From the NCBI RefSeq assembly GCF_900102545.1, contig NZ_FNBN01000001.1, positions 174,799 to 238,798 of the forward strand: DNA of 64,000 nt, given 5' to 3'. The position numbers and the translations under genes are program-made. The notes beneath the pieces were generated by a model. The model did no database searches. It saw only the letters and a program-made list of their open reading frames with translations, and was not told the DNA's origin. This document shows, in pieces, positions 7,680 to 16,961 of this stretch (positions within the stretch are counted from its first letter, which is position 1; each line of letters opens with the position of its first letter). Origin of the DNA: Chitinophaga filiformis (GTDB lineage: Bacteria; Bacteroidota; Bacteroidia; Chitinophagales; Chitinophagaceae).

Positions 7680-10460
7680 CTATTTAATTCCATATAAACC
7701 ATTGAACAATAGCTTAAAAGTGCCGTGCGACTGTGCCCTGAAGGTTATTTCCGGACCGAAGGCATATAACCTGCCTTTGCCAACCGTAGCCTCGAATGCG
7801 GCCACTCCATCTTTAAGATAAGATTGTCCCCATGCCCAGCCGCTGCGTAAGGGCTTGTCTGTGGCAAACCAGGCAACCGGACGTACACCTTTCGCTTCAG
7901 CATCGCTGTCCAGTTTAAAGACAGGGCTGTTATCGAAATTAACATCCCCGTAGGAAGGCATTCCCCAGGCGGCCGTCCGGGTGCTGTCAAAGGCCACCTG
8001 CAGGATGCTGCCGGGCACAAAATATTTAGTACCGGGTAATGATTGCTCCTTGCCGTCTTTTCCCTTTTCCACCAGGGCATTGTGTACCGGGAGGCCCAGG
8101 TGATAAGCGAGGTTGGTACTCGTACCGATAGTGATAATGGTACCGCCCGCTTCCAGGAATTCCTTCAGTTTAGGAACGGAAGTATCTTTTGTGATCCTTC
8201 CCAATGTATGACGATACTGTTCAGGAATCTCGTCAGGGCTTGGTGGCGTCTGCCTGGAACCATACCGGTTAGGCTCTTCGCCAGAAACAGGAGGAATAGC
8301 CCTGGTCACGAACACGATCACATCGTATTGTTTCTTCAGGTCGCCGGCATCAATATCCTGCGGGTATACCAGTTTGAAAGGGAAGTGATATTGCTCCATC
8401 ATCCAGCGGATCCAGCCGGAAGGCATAGAACCGCCATAATTATCCCACAGGGCAATACGCAACGGCGTTGTTTCCACCGCCCCTTTAGGACGCTTACCTA
8501 CAGGTTTGCTTACTACACCTAATTGAGTGGCTGCCGCTTTTAAGATACTGTTGGCCTGTACTCCTGCAGGTATAAAAAAAGTACCTGGAGCTTCGCTTCC
8601 TACGCTTTCCGGCAACCGGTATACCTTTACTCCTGCTTTCATCAGGTCATTCACCGCAATGAACGCATTATTCACATAGGGGCTCAAGAGGTAACCGCCG
8701 CTCGCTGCAGGTGTAAATGGCCCGGCCATCGGGGACTGCAGTTCGCCGTAAGGGATTTGCTGAAAAGGCCCGCTGAAATCATCCAGTACGCGGTCAAACT
8801 TTACACCCATCTGGAAAGCCAGCGTCCATCCTGCCGCATCATAAGGACGGACAGGAGGACCACCGGGATATTGGAAGTCATTAGGATGATCCTGTGGTTC
8901 AAACATGTCCAGCACATGCGGACGGAAGGCTTGATTCGTGCGTACTATATAAGAGTTGGCCGGATACTGTTTTCCTCCTACTGTGAATGGCGCTGTTGCC
9001 TTCTGTACAGCAATACCTGCCTTGATCAGCGCGTTGATAAATTTTACTGCCGTAGCGAAATCCGGCTGGTTGGCCGGTAGGATATATCCACGAGGATCTC
9101 TTTCTGCGGGATTCTTATATATGGCGTCGTAATACGACATAGAGATGTTACTCCCCCTTTTCATCCATCCGTAAGGATCGCTGCCATCGTCTTTGGTAGT
9201 GTCATTCTTATCTTTCTTATAGGCTGCTGTAATGGCTTCTGCACGTTTTGGAGATAAGGTCCAGGAATCTGTATTGCCTTTGTCTATTGCATTCTTACCC
9301 ATCTTATAAATGTTGTACAGGACCTCATCCCGCTGACGGGCAGCATAATCGAGTACGGCATAGTTCAATGATACTGAGTAATCAATAGATGTCCTGAAAC
9401 GCCAGTCACCTGTTGGCTTTACAGGATTGGGCGTGGCCCCGTTCGGAATCAGGCGTTGCGGTACTACAGGTATCTTTTCAGGGGTAGGATTACCAATAAT
9501 CTCTGTCAGCAATCCAATCATGTTATGATACTGGGTTGTTGTACGCAGGCCACCGTTGTACCAGGTAGAAAAACTGGAACCGTTCAGACGTGTATAACCG
9601 GGTTTATCTTCTGCATTCAGTCTATTGTACATTGCTGCACCCAGTGCATCAATACCGGTGATCATTAGTGGATCGAAGAAGTAATTGAATGGGTCGCGGT
9701 ACGGAGGTCCCGCCAATACAGAACCTTCCGGACCACGTTGGTGATGATTGTACATGATCTGCGGCATCCATTCTAGGAACAACTGTTTTCCCATATTGAC
9801 GCTTTCCTTCATGTTCATGATATAGAAGTCACGATTATTGTCGTGTCCTATATATTTCTGGTACAGCACCGGCAATTGTTCTGTTGAACGTTTCAGGGTG
9901 TCTGCATTGCGCATGTACCAGTTACTGGTGAGTTCCTGTCCATCGGGGTTAGCATGTGTCATCAATACGATCACGTTATCCAGTATCCGACTTGTTTCTG
10001 CGTCATTGCGACTGGTGAGCTGCCAGGCTGTTTCTATCAGCTGATGTGCCCCCACTACTTCGGTGGCATGCAATCCGCCGTCTATCCATACCACTGCTTT
10101 TCCTTTATCAGCCATATCGCGTGCCTGCTGTAGCGTAATGCCTTCGGCCCTTGCCAGCTGCCGGGAGATCTGCTTGTAATAATCCAGTTGTTTAAGGTTG
10201 GCAGGTGAGGAGATGATCAGCATATACTGATGACGCCCTTCTTCTGTCAGGCCGATATCTGTGAGTTTCACTCTATCGGAAGTGGCGGCCAGCTTTTCAA
10301 AATAGGCAGCTGTCTGTGTATAGGTTGCCAGCCTATAGTCGTCTCCGATATTAAATCCGAAGTGTTCTTTAGGTGATGGCACAGTCTGGGCCTGTAACTG
10401 TGATGTGCAGCAAATACCTGCCATCAGCAGCCAGCCCGATAAGGTGTGTTTCATAAGCAT
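7680..10460 (-). CDS. Secreted M14 family zinc carboxypeptidase, copy 1
   Basis: 926 residues with a signal peptide ending LQAQ near residue 25. The M14 domain fills roughly residues 35-400: zinc ligands His131 and Glu134 in GGLHATE, a further histidine in MYNHHQRG, and a likely catalytic glutamate in GLLTEIIGNPTP. The C-terminal 450 residues have no clear catalytic motif and end in a Gly-rich beta region. It should trim peptides outside the cytoplasm. It is a close paralog of the protein at 11900-14629 (shared TVPSPKEHFGFNIGDDY start of the mature chain, shared PQDHPNDFQY). An in-frame ATG two codons later (10454) is an alternative start. Last gene of the operon; no space separates it from the M20 gene. 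Confidence 0.9.
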   Translation of the reverse strand: MLMKHTLSGWLLMAGICCTSQLQAQTVPSPKEHFGFNIGDDYRLATYTQTAAYFEKLAATSDRVKLTDIGLTEEGRHQYMLIISSPANLKQLDYYKQISRQLARAEGITLQQARDMADKGKAVVWIDGGLHATEVVGAHQLIETAWQLTSRNDAETSRILDNVIVLMTHANPDGQELTSNWYMRNADTLKRSTEQLPVLYQKYIGHDNNRDFYIMNMKESVNMGKQLFLEWMPQIMYNHHQRGPEGSVLAGPPYRDPFNYFFDPLMITGIDALGAAMYNRLNAEDKPGYTRLNGSSFSTWYNGGLRTTTQYHNMIGLLTEIIGNPTPEKIPVVPQRLIPNGATPNPVKPTGDWRFRTSIDYSVSLNYAVLDYAARQRDEVLYNIYKMGKNAIDKGNTDSWTLSPKRAEAITAAYKKDKNDTTKDDGSDPYGWMKRGSNISMSYYDAIYKNPAERDPRGYILPANQPDFATAVKFINALIKAGIAVQKATAPFTVGGKQYPANSYIVRTNQAFRPHVLDMFEPQDHPNDFQYPGGPPVRPYDAAGWTLAFQMGVKFDRVLDDFSGPFQQIPYGELQSPMAGPFTPAASGGYLLSPYVNNAFIAVNDLMKAGVKVYRLPESVGSEAPGTFFIPAGVQANSILKAAATQLGVVSKPVGKRPKGAVETTPLRIALWDNYGGSMPSGWIRWMMEQYHFPFKLVYPQDIDAGDLKKQYDVIVFVTRAIPPVSGEEPNRYGSRQTPPSPDEIPEQYRHTLGRITKDTSVPKLKEFLEAGGTIITIGTSTNLAYHLGLPVHNALVEKGKDGKEQSLPGTKYFVPGSILQVAFDSTRTAAWGMPSYGDVNFDNSPVFKLDSDAEAKGVRPVAWFATDKPLRSGWAWGQSYLKDGVAAFEATVGKGRLYAFGPEITFRAQSHGTFKLLFNGLYGIK

Positions 10461-11903
10461 TTATTTTTTACGGTAGTCCAATGCCGGGGCGCGGTTGCCC
10501 AGCATCGCCTCATATTTGAAAGAGGGGCCCTGACGTTTTTTGAGTTCAGCTTTTGCGGTTTCTAAAGCAAGCGGATTATTAAACAGGTCATAGGCAGTGA
10601 ATGCCATTGTTTTTGCAGCCACCATCATTCCTTTCGCGCCAATGCTGCTACCTGCAGCAGCCACATTCTGCCAGCTATGACCCGAAGAACCAGGTACAAA
10701 AGTAGCGGTGGTAATGCCGGCGGTAGGCGTTACCCAGCTTACATCTGCCACATCAGAAGAGCCGATGGCATCGTGTTTATCTGATATGAAAGGCTGTATG
10801 GTGGCAGTCGCTGTATCTAGGTTGGGCAGCTTCGATGTGTCGATCAGTGTGGACTGGATCTTTTTGGCGAACTCTCTTTCTGCAGATGTATAGGTAAATC
10901 CTCCTACCTGGCGCAGATTGCTATCCATTATCTTTGACAATGTTTCATTAGGCAACATATTGTACACACCCCCTATCACTTCATAATTCATTCTTGTACC
11001 TGTACCCAGGGCTGCGCCTTCTGCAGCTTTTACCAGTCTTGCCCATACATCTTTTACCACCTGCATATCCGGGTGACGCACGTAATAATACACTTCTGCA
11101 AAAGCAGGCACCACATTGGGTGCATCGCCTCCTTTTGTGATCACATAATGAATACGCGTTTCCTGCGGAATATGCTCACGCATCATGTTCACCATATAAT
11201 CCATGGCTTCCACACCATCCAGTGCAGAACGTCCTTTGTCAGGCGAGCCTGCGGCATGTGCTGCCACACCATAAAAGCGGAACTTCGCATTCTTGTTGGA
11301 CAACCAGGGATAGATCGTCGCAGCGTTATCATTACCCGGATGCCAGTGTAACACAGCGCTTACATCATCAAACATCCCTTCTCTTACCATATATACTTTG
11401 CCGGAGCCGCCTTCTTCTGCCGGACATCCGTACACGCGGATAGTACCTTTCCCGTTATGATCTTTCAACCAGTTCTTCACACTGATGGCTGCAGCAACTG
11501 AAGCTGTACCAAACAGGTTATGACCACAACCATGACCTGCGCCCCCTTCCTGTATTGCCTTTTGTTGCGGTTCTGCTACCTGCGACAACCCCGGTAATGC
11601 GTCATACTCCGCCAGGATACCGATAACAGGTTGCCCGCTGCCATAACTGGCAACGAAAGCTGTAGGAATACCAGCGATACCTGCTTTCACCGTAAATCCC
11701 TCCTGCTGCAATGTAGATTGTAACAGCGCGGAACTCTTTTCTTCCTGGTACCCCACTTCTGCATATCCCCAGATCTTCTTTGCAATGTTTGTATATGCAG
11801 GCGTCTGTTGATCTAAGTATGCTGCAATTGCTTTCTTGTCCTTATTCTGCGCCCCAGCTAATGCCGGCAGGAAACAAAGGAATGATATAATCAGTCTTCT
11901 CAT
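10461..11903 (-). CDS. M20 family amidohydrolase (AbgB-like), secreted
   Basis: 480 residues with a signal peptide (ends AGAQ near residue 19). It belongs to the M20D amidohydrolases and resembles AbgB, the p-aminobenzoyl-glutamate hydrolase subunit. Metal-site motifs are GILAEYDALPG, GGAGHGCGHNLFG, CPAEEGGSGK and VLHWHPGND, followed by a dimerisation insert. AbgB-like enzymes cleave N-acyl or N-aroyl amino acids; in this operon a dipeptide or acyl-amino-acid substrate left by the M14 peptidases is likely (inference). Its ATG overlaps the stop of the upstream M14 gene (ATGA), and its stop touches the next start, so the three are tightly coupled. Confidence 0.9.
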   Translation of the reverse strand: MRRLIISFLCFLPALAGAQNKDKKAIAAYLDQQTPAYTNIAKKIWGYAEVGYQEEKSSALLQSTLQQEGFTVKAGIAGIPTAFVASYGSGQPVIGILAEYDALPGLSQVAEPQQKAIQEGGAGHGCGHNLFGTASVAAAISVKNWLKDHNGKGTIRVYGCPAEEGGSGKVYMVREGMFDDVSAVLHWHPGNDNAATIYPWLSNKNAKFRFYGVAAHAAGSPDKGRSALDGVEAMDYMVNMMREHIPQETRIHYVITKGGDAPNVVPAFAEVYYYVRHPDMQVVKDVWARLVKAAEGAALGTGTRMNYEVIGGVYNMLPNETLSKIMDSNLRQVGGFTYTSAEREFAKKIQSTLIDTSKLPNLDTATATIQPFISDKHDAIGSSDVADVSWVTPTAGITTATFVPGSSGHSWQNVAAAGSSIGAKGMMVAAKTMAFTAYDLFNNPLALETAKAELKKRQGPSFKYEAMLGNRAPALDYRKK

Positions 11904-14629
11904 TTGTACAATTGATTGAATAATAGTTTAAAAGTGCTGTGTGACTGACCACGGAATGTGATCTCTGGTCCGAAGGCATATAATTTACCCGCACCTACCG
12001 GTGCCACGAATGCTGCTACACCATCTTTCAGGTATTTCTGTCCCCAGGCCCAGCCACTATGTAATGGCGTTGCTGTAGAGAACCAGATCAGCTTCTTTAG
12101 ACCGGCACTTTCTGCGCCTGCCGTAAATTTAAATACCGGGCTTCTATCGAAATATACGTCATTCTTCGCCGGCATTCCCCGGTTTTCCTCTGCTGTAGTA
12201 TCCAGGTCAGCGGTCAGTAAACTACCGGGGATATAATATTTCGTACCTGGTATTGGTTTCCATTCACCTTTTGCATTCTTTTCTACCAACGCATTTTCCA
12301 CCGGTAAATGCAGGTGGTATGCCAGGTTTGTACTTGTACCAATAGTAACAATTTTACCACCTGCTTCCAGGAACTTCCTCAGCTGCGGAACAGAAGTATC
12401 TTTAGTGATGCGTCCCAGCCAGGGCTTAAACTCGTCAGACAATTCTTCCGGCTTAGGCGGTTTATTATAACTGTTGTCATTCTTTTTAGGCTTACCTGTA
12501 TCAGGGATAGCGCCTGATACAAAGATGAGCATATCGTATTTCTTACGCAGATCGCCTGCATCTACTTCCTGTGAATAGAGCATCTTATAATCATAATGAT
12601 ATTGTTCCATCAACCAGCTTATCCATCCGGCGGGAATAGAACCGCCGTAGGTGTTCCAGATGCCTATGCGTAAGGGTGCGACCGGCTTCAGCCCTGCGGG
12701 TGTAATATCTGCTGCGGTAACACGAATGCCCAGTTCCGCCGTTGCTTTCGTGAGTATGTTCTGTGCCTTTACTCCTATAGGAATATAGAATCCACCATTA
12801 ACAGTACGGGATACTTTCACGCCCGCCTTCAGCAGATCATTCGCAGCGATGAACGCATTGTTGGAGGAAGCATCTATCAGGTAGCCTTTTTTAGCGGCGG
12901 GTAAAGTAGTGGCTAATGGTGCTTCGATCTGACCATAGGGCAACTGTGTGAAAGGTCCGTCAAATCCTTCCATGATACGGTCAAACTGTACGCCCATCTG
13001 GTAAGCCAGCGTCCATCCTGCCGCATCATAAGGACGGATAGGAGGCCCTCCGGCATATTGGAAATCATTTGGATGATCTTGTGGTTCAAACATGTCAATG
13101 ACATGCGGACGAAAAGCCTGCGCTGTTTTTACAATATAGGAACCGGCCGGATATTGTTTACCTTCTACAGTAAAAGCGGCTGTTGCTTTATGAATGGTAA
13201 CACCCGAACGGCTTAATGCATTGATGAATTTCACAGCTGTGGGGAAGTCTGCCTGGTCTGCAGGAATAATATAACCGCGTGCGTCCCGGTAGTCAGGGTT
13301 TTTCAGTATACCTGCATAATATTTTGCAGCAATAGTATCTTCCCTGCCAAAAGCAAACTCACCACCTGTTTCACCTTCAGTGGTGGTATCTCTTTTCCTT
13401 TCCACTTTATATGCAACACGGATGGAGTCTATATATCTCGGATAAAATGTCCAGTGATCGCCGTTGCCGCGGTCAATTGCATTTTTACCCATCCTGTAAA
13501 TATTAAACAGCAACTCACTTCTGTAGCGGGCCGCATAATCCAATACTGCATAGTTCAGCGAAACAGAATAATCTATCGACTGACGGAAATGCCATTCCTG
13601 TGGTGCTACCGGATTGGGCGTAGCGCCATTGGGCACCAGCCTGTCTGGCACCAGTGGCACGGTTTCAGGCGTTGGGCCGCCGATGATCTCTGTAAGCAAT
13701 CCTACCATATTATGGAAGTAAGGCGTAGTACGTAATCCGCCATTCCACCAGGTAGAAAATGTAGATCCATTACGCTGGGTATAACCGGGTTTGTTTTCAA
13801 CATTCAGCCTGTTGTTCATAGCGGCGCCCACTGCATCAATGCTGGTCACAATTAGTGGATCATAAATATGATTGAAAGGATCACGGTAAGGAGGGCCAGC
13901 CAATACAGAGCCCGCGGGCCCGCGCTGATGGTGGTTGTACATGATCTGAGGGATCCACTCTACAAACAGCTGACGACTGATGTTCTGGCTTTCCTTCATA
14001 TTCATCATATAAAAATCCCTGTTGTTATCATGGCCTACATACTTTTCATACAGACGGGGAATATTCAATGCACGTTTCTTCGGATCAGCCATACGCATGT
14101 ACCAGTCAGACACCAGCTCCTGCCCGTCAGGATTGGCATGTGCCAGCAGGATGATATCATTCTGTAAGATGTTCATTGTTTCAGCGTCGGTACGCGTTAC
14201 CAGCTGATACATTGTTTCGATCAGCTGATGCGCTCCTACTGTTTCAGTAGCGTGCAATCCGCCATCTATCCATACGACTGCTTTACCTTCTGCTGCCAGC
14301 TTACGGGCGCTTTCATCTGTCAGTCCTGCCGCATGCGCCAACTGCTGTGAGATTTCCTTGTAGCGGCTCAATGCCTTCAGGTTTTCCGGAGAAGATACGA
14401 TGAGCATATACTGATGCCTTCCTTCTTCCGTTGTACCGATGTCTACCAGCTCTGCACGATCAGAAGCCGCCAGCTTTTTAAAGTAGGCTTCTGTCTGTGT
14501 GTAGGTGGCCAGCTGATAGTCATCGCCGATATTAAAACCAAAATGTTCTTTTGGAGAGGGAACTGTCTGTCCCCACGCCACCGCTGTGCATAGGAGCAGC
14601 GACAGCATACCGTAGAGTTTTCCTGCCAT
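11900..14629 (-). CDS. Secreted M14 family zinc carboxypeptidase, copy 2
   Basis: 909 residues, same layout as the protein at 7680-10460: signal peptide, M14 domain with zinc motif GGLHATE, HANPDGQE, MYNHHQRGPAGS and LLTEIIGGPTPE, then a long C-terminal part ending in a similar Gly-rich segment. The two copies are alike over their whole length but clearly diverged, so the duplication is not recent. The main differences are a Glu-rich insert around residues 410-430 and the middle of the C-terminal half, which may give different specificity. It follows the lipoprotein gene after 45 bases. Confidence 0.9.
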   Translation of the reverse strand: MAGKLYGMLSLLLCTAVAWGQTVPSPKEHFGFNIGDDYQLATYTQTEAYFKKLAASDRAELVDIGTTEEGRHQYMLIVSSPENLKALSRYKEISQQLAHAAGLTDESARKLAAEGKAVVWIDGGLHATETVGAHQLIETMYQLVTRTDAETMNILQNDIILLAHANPDGQELVSDWYMRMADPKKRALNIPRLYEKYVGHDNNRDFYMMNMKESQNISRQLFVEWIPQIMYNHHQRGPAGSVLAGPPYRDPFNHIYDPLIVTSIDAVGAAMNNRLNVENKPGYTQRNGSTFSTWWNGGLRTTPYFHNMVGLLTEIIGGPTPETVPLVPDRLVPNGATPNPVAPQEWHFRQSIDYSVSLNYAVLDYAARYRSELLFNIYRMGKNAIDRGNGDHWTFYPRYIDSIRVAYKVERKRDTTTEGETGGEFAFGREDTIAAKYYAGILKNPDYRDARGYIIPADQADFPTAVKFINALSRSGVTIHKATAAFTVEGKQYPAGSYIVKTAQAFRPHVIDMFEPQDHPNDFQYAGGPPIRPYDAAGWTLAYQMGVQFDRIMEGFDGPFTQLPYGQIEAPLATTLPAAKKGYLIDASSNNAFIAANDLLKAGVKVSRTVNGGFYIPIGVKAQNILTKATAELGIRVTAADITPAGLKPVAPLRIGIWNTYGGSIPAGWISWLMEQYHYDYKMLYSQEVDAGDLRKKYDMLIFVSGAIPDTGKPKKNDNSYNKPPKPEELSDEFKPWLGRITKDTSVPQLRKFLEAGGKIVTIGTSTNLAYHLHLPVENALVEKNAKGEWKPIPGTKYYIPGSLLTADLDTTAEENRGMPAKNDVYFDRSPVFKFTAGAESAGLKKLIWFSTATPLHSGWAWGQKYLKDGVAAFVAPVGAGKLYAFGPEITFRGQSHSTFKLLFNQLYK

Positions 14630-14674
14630 AAGTAAGGTTTTATTTTACCCTGCCGGCCTTCCGCCAGCAGTGGG

Positions 14675-15295
14675 CTACTGCTTTTTAAATCTCACGCCTA
14701 CTCTGCAATCGCCGGGTTCACCGCGTGACTCATCACAAATATTGTTAAAGAATGTTATGATCCTGCGACCATCGCTAAGGTTCAGTATAAACTTGAAGAG
14801 AAAATAATCATTTACTGCTACAGATCCAAGCGATACATTATTCATGGCTGCCAATTGAGTAGCAGTGAACGAATATATTTTAGGAAAGGTCGTAACGGTT
14901 TCATACAATTTGTCGCGTGAGCCGATAATGCTGGGCAGTGGAAACTGGGCAATATTGGTGTACTGGTTTCCCGGAGAGGAGATCACCAGTGGATAAGCCG
15001 GCACACTGGATTCAGCTTTGTTGTAACTCGTATACACTTCTATGGAAGTGACGGTTACTTTATCAAAGCCCTCCCAGTCAAGGGTGAAGGCAAACTCCTG
15101 ATCGGCCAGGTTGGGATCATTCAGATTAAAGAATGCGACTTTACCGGCCTGCCTCGTAGGCAGAGCTGTCTTTGTCGTATCGACGGTTACAATGGGCACA
15201 GCAGTGTATTGATACTGTTCCCATTCATAGTCTGCTTTTTTGCAGGCAGGGAGACCGGTGTAAATGATCAGTATTGCAATTATCAGATATCTCAT
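14675..15295 (-). CDS. Lipoprotein of the SusCD peptidase locus
   Basis: 206 residues with a lipoprotein signal peptide; the lipobox is LPAC followed by Lys-Lys. Lysines just after the lipid cysteine are unusual for a Bacteroidota surface-export signal, which is normally acidic, so its side of the outer membrane is unclear. The mature part looks beta-rich (TVTSIEVYTSYNKAE). It stands where SusE/SusF-type accessory binding lipoproteins stand in utilisation loci, 21 bases after susD. Role by position only; the family is not recognised. Confidence 0.7.
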   Translation of the reverse strand: MRYLIIAILIIYTGLPACKKADYEWEQYQYTAVPIVTVDTTKTALPTRQAGKVAFFNLNDPNLADQEFAFTLDWEGFDKVTVTSIEVYTSYNKAESSVPAYPLVISSPGNQYTNIAQFPLPSIIGSRDKLYETVTTFPKIYSFTATQLAAMNNVSLGSVAVNDYFLFKFILNLSDGRRIITFFNNICDESRGEPGDCRVGVRFKKQ

Positions 15296-15316
15296 GTGTT
15301 AATTTTTGTGTGATGA

Positions 15317-16927
15317 TTATTTATCCCAGAATACAGGTGTGGTCTGCTGTGCTACCTGTAATGCACTGGCATTCTCGCCCAGGCTGGTGTTTGCAGATAG
15401 TTCTGTCTGGGAATAATAAAGCCTTAAAGGGAATGCGTTCAAGGGCGATAAAGGCGCACGTAATACCGGCAGAGCAGTTCTCCTGTAGTCGTTGTACGCC
15501 TCCATACCATTGCCATAACAGGCAATGTATTTCTGTGTCATCACCATATTCATCTTACCGGCAGCATCTGCAGCATCATAGGCTGTCAACAGTTTATTCA
15601 CAAATCCACTGACAGCAGCGGGCGATAAAGCCACTCCACCATTTGCAGCACCATAGGTGCTCACACTATTCAGGTGTGCGGTAACACCATCAGCGAAATT
15701 CTGTCTCGCATCATCGCCGGTGTTCAATGCCAGTGCTGCCTCTGCGCGGATCAGCTTTACCATAGCGTTGGTGAGCAGCGGAATAACACCGGCACCGGTG
15801 CCATCGGAAGTAGCAACTACTTTCAGACTGGCAGTAGCGCCTGCATTGCTAAGATAGCTATAGGTGTCCGGAATGTTATTGATGGGCGCATTATCATACA
15901 AGCCTCCTGCCGGATATACTCCAAAGGTAGAACGCCTGTTCAGGTCAGCCGGTGCAGCAGTACCATCACCGGGATTACGGCCATAGTAACCATTACTGTT
16001 GGTGGAGTTATTCAGGCCTGCTGTTGCATTCTGACGATAGATGAAATACCGCAAACGGGGATCATCGTTGTTGAACAGCAGGTCTACAAATGACTGGCAC
16101 ATGTAGAAGTTCTTGCTGGATTGATATTCAGAACGATGCCACGGATGGCGGTTGTTAGGGTTCTGTGCTGAGCCGAACCTGAACGTATAGTCCGTTGTAT
16201 TGGTATTGGTCGTTCCTCCTATCAGTGTGGCAGGATTGCTGATCAATGCCTGTATCGCTGCGGTGGACCGGGCCGGATCTACCAGCCGGATCTGGTTGTA
16301 GAGTTTTAACTTCAGTGAATTGGCCAATGCGATCCAGGAATTCTTTGAACCACCATAGATCATATCGGCGCTGGAAGGCATCAAGCCTGAGGCACTTACT
16401 TTACCTGCATCCTGCAGGGCGTCGTCAATCAGTGTCAGTACGCTTTCATAGATCTCCTGTCCTTTGTCCAGCCGAGGGCTTACGGTTTGCTGCCCTTTCT
16501 CCGATTGCGAATACGGTATGTCGCCCCACATGTCTACCATCAGGCTCACCAGGTAGGCCTTCTCAATTTTCGCAACAGCCACATAGCCCCATTCCTCCTG
16601 CGTGGTGCCGCTGTTGATGATGGATTCCAGGTCATTCAATGTCTGGCTGTAAAACCCGTCCCAGGGATCATCAAAACTGGTGCCCTGTTGCTGATACCGA
16701 CTCAGATCACCAGACGATACCATGTGCTGCATAAAGGTGGAAGTACCACTATTCAGTTCATACATATTAGCGGCCATAGATACTTCCGTAGATGGCAGTA
16801 ATAACGATAACTGCGCTGTGGTCGGATTATTGGGATCCGTATTGATATCGACAAACTTATTACAGGCACCGGCTAAGAAAGCCATACCGGTTACCAGGAG
16901 TGTGTATGTGCTATATTTCAATTTCAT
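15317..16927 (-). CDS. SusD/RagB family outer-membrane binding lipoprotein
   Basis: 536 residues with lipobox AGAC-N near residue 22. The mature start (FVDINTDPNNPTTAQLSLLLPSTEVS) and the later ALNTGDDARQNFADGVTAHL point to the SusD-like_2 subfamily. SusD proteins are alpha-helical lids (TPR-like scaffold) that hold the substrate over the SusC channel. It lies 34 bases after susC. With the peptidases downstream, peptide binding is more likely than glycan binding; this is inference. Confidence 0.93.
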   Translation of the reverse strand: MKLKYSTYTLLVTGMAFLAGACNKFVDINTDPNNPTTAQLSLLLPSTEVSMAANMYELNSGTSTFMQHMVSSGDLSRYQQQGTSFDDPWDGFYSQTLNDLESIINSGTTQEEWGYVAVAKIEKAYLVSLMVDMWGDIPYSQSEKGQQTVSPRLDKGQEIYESVLTLIDDALQDAGKVSASGLMPSSADMIYGGSKNSWIALANSLKLKLYNQIRLVDPARSTAAIQALISNPATLIGGTTNTNTTDYTFRFGSAQNPNNRHPWHRSEYQSSKNFYMCQSFVDLLFNNDDPRLRYFIYRQNATAGLNNSTNSNGYYGRNPGDGTAAPADLNRRSTFGVYPAGGLYDNAPINNIPDTYSYLSNAGATASLKVVATSDGTGAGVIPLLTNAMVKLIRAEAALALNTGDDARQNFADGVTAHLNSVSTYGAANGGVALSPAAVSGFVNKLLTAYDAADAAGKMNMVMTQKYIACYGNGMEAYNDYRRTALPVLRAPLSPLNAFPLRLYYSQTELSANTSLGENASALQVAQQTTPVFWDK

Positions 16928-16961
16928 AATTCATGACAGGTTGAGTGATCAATATCCCATA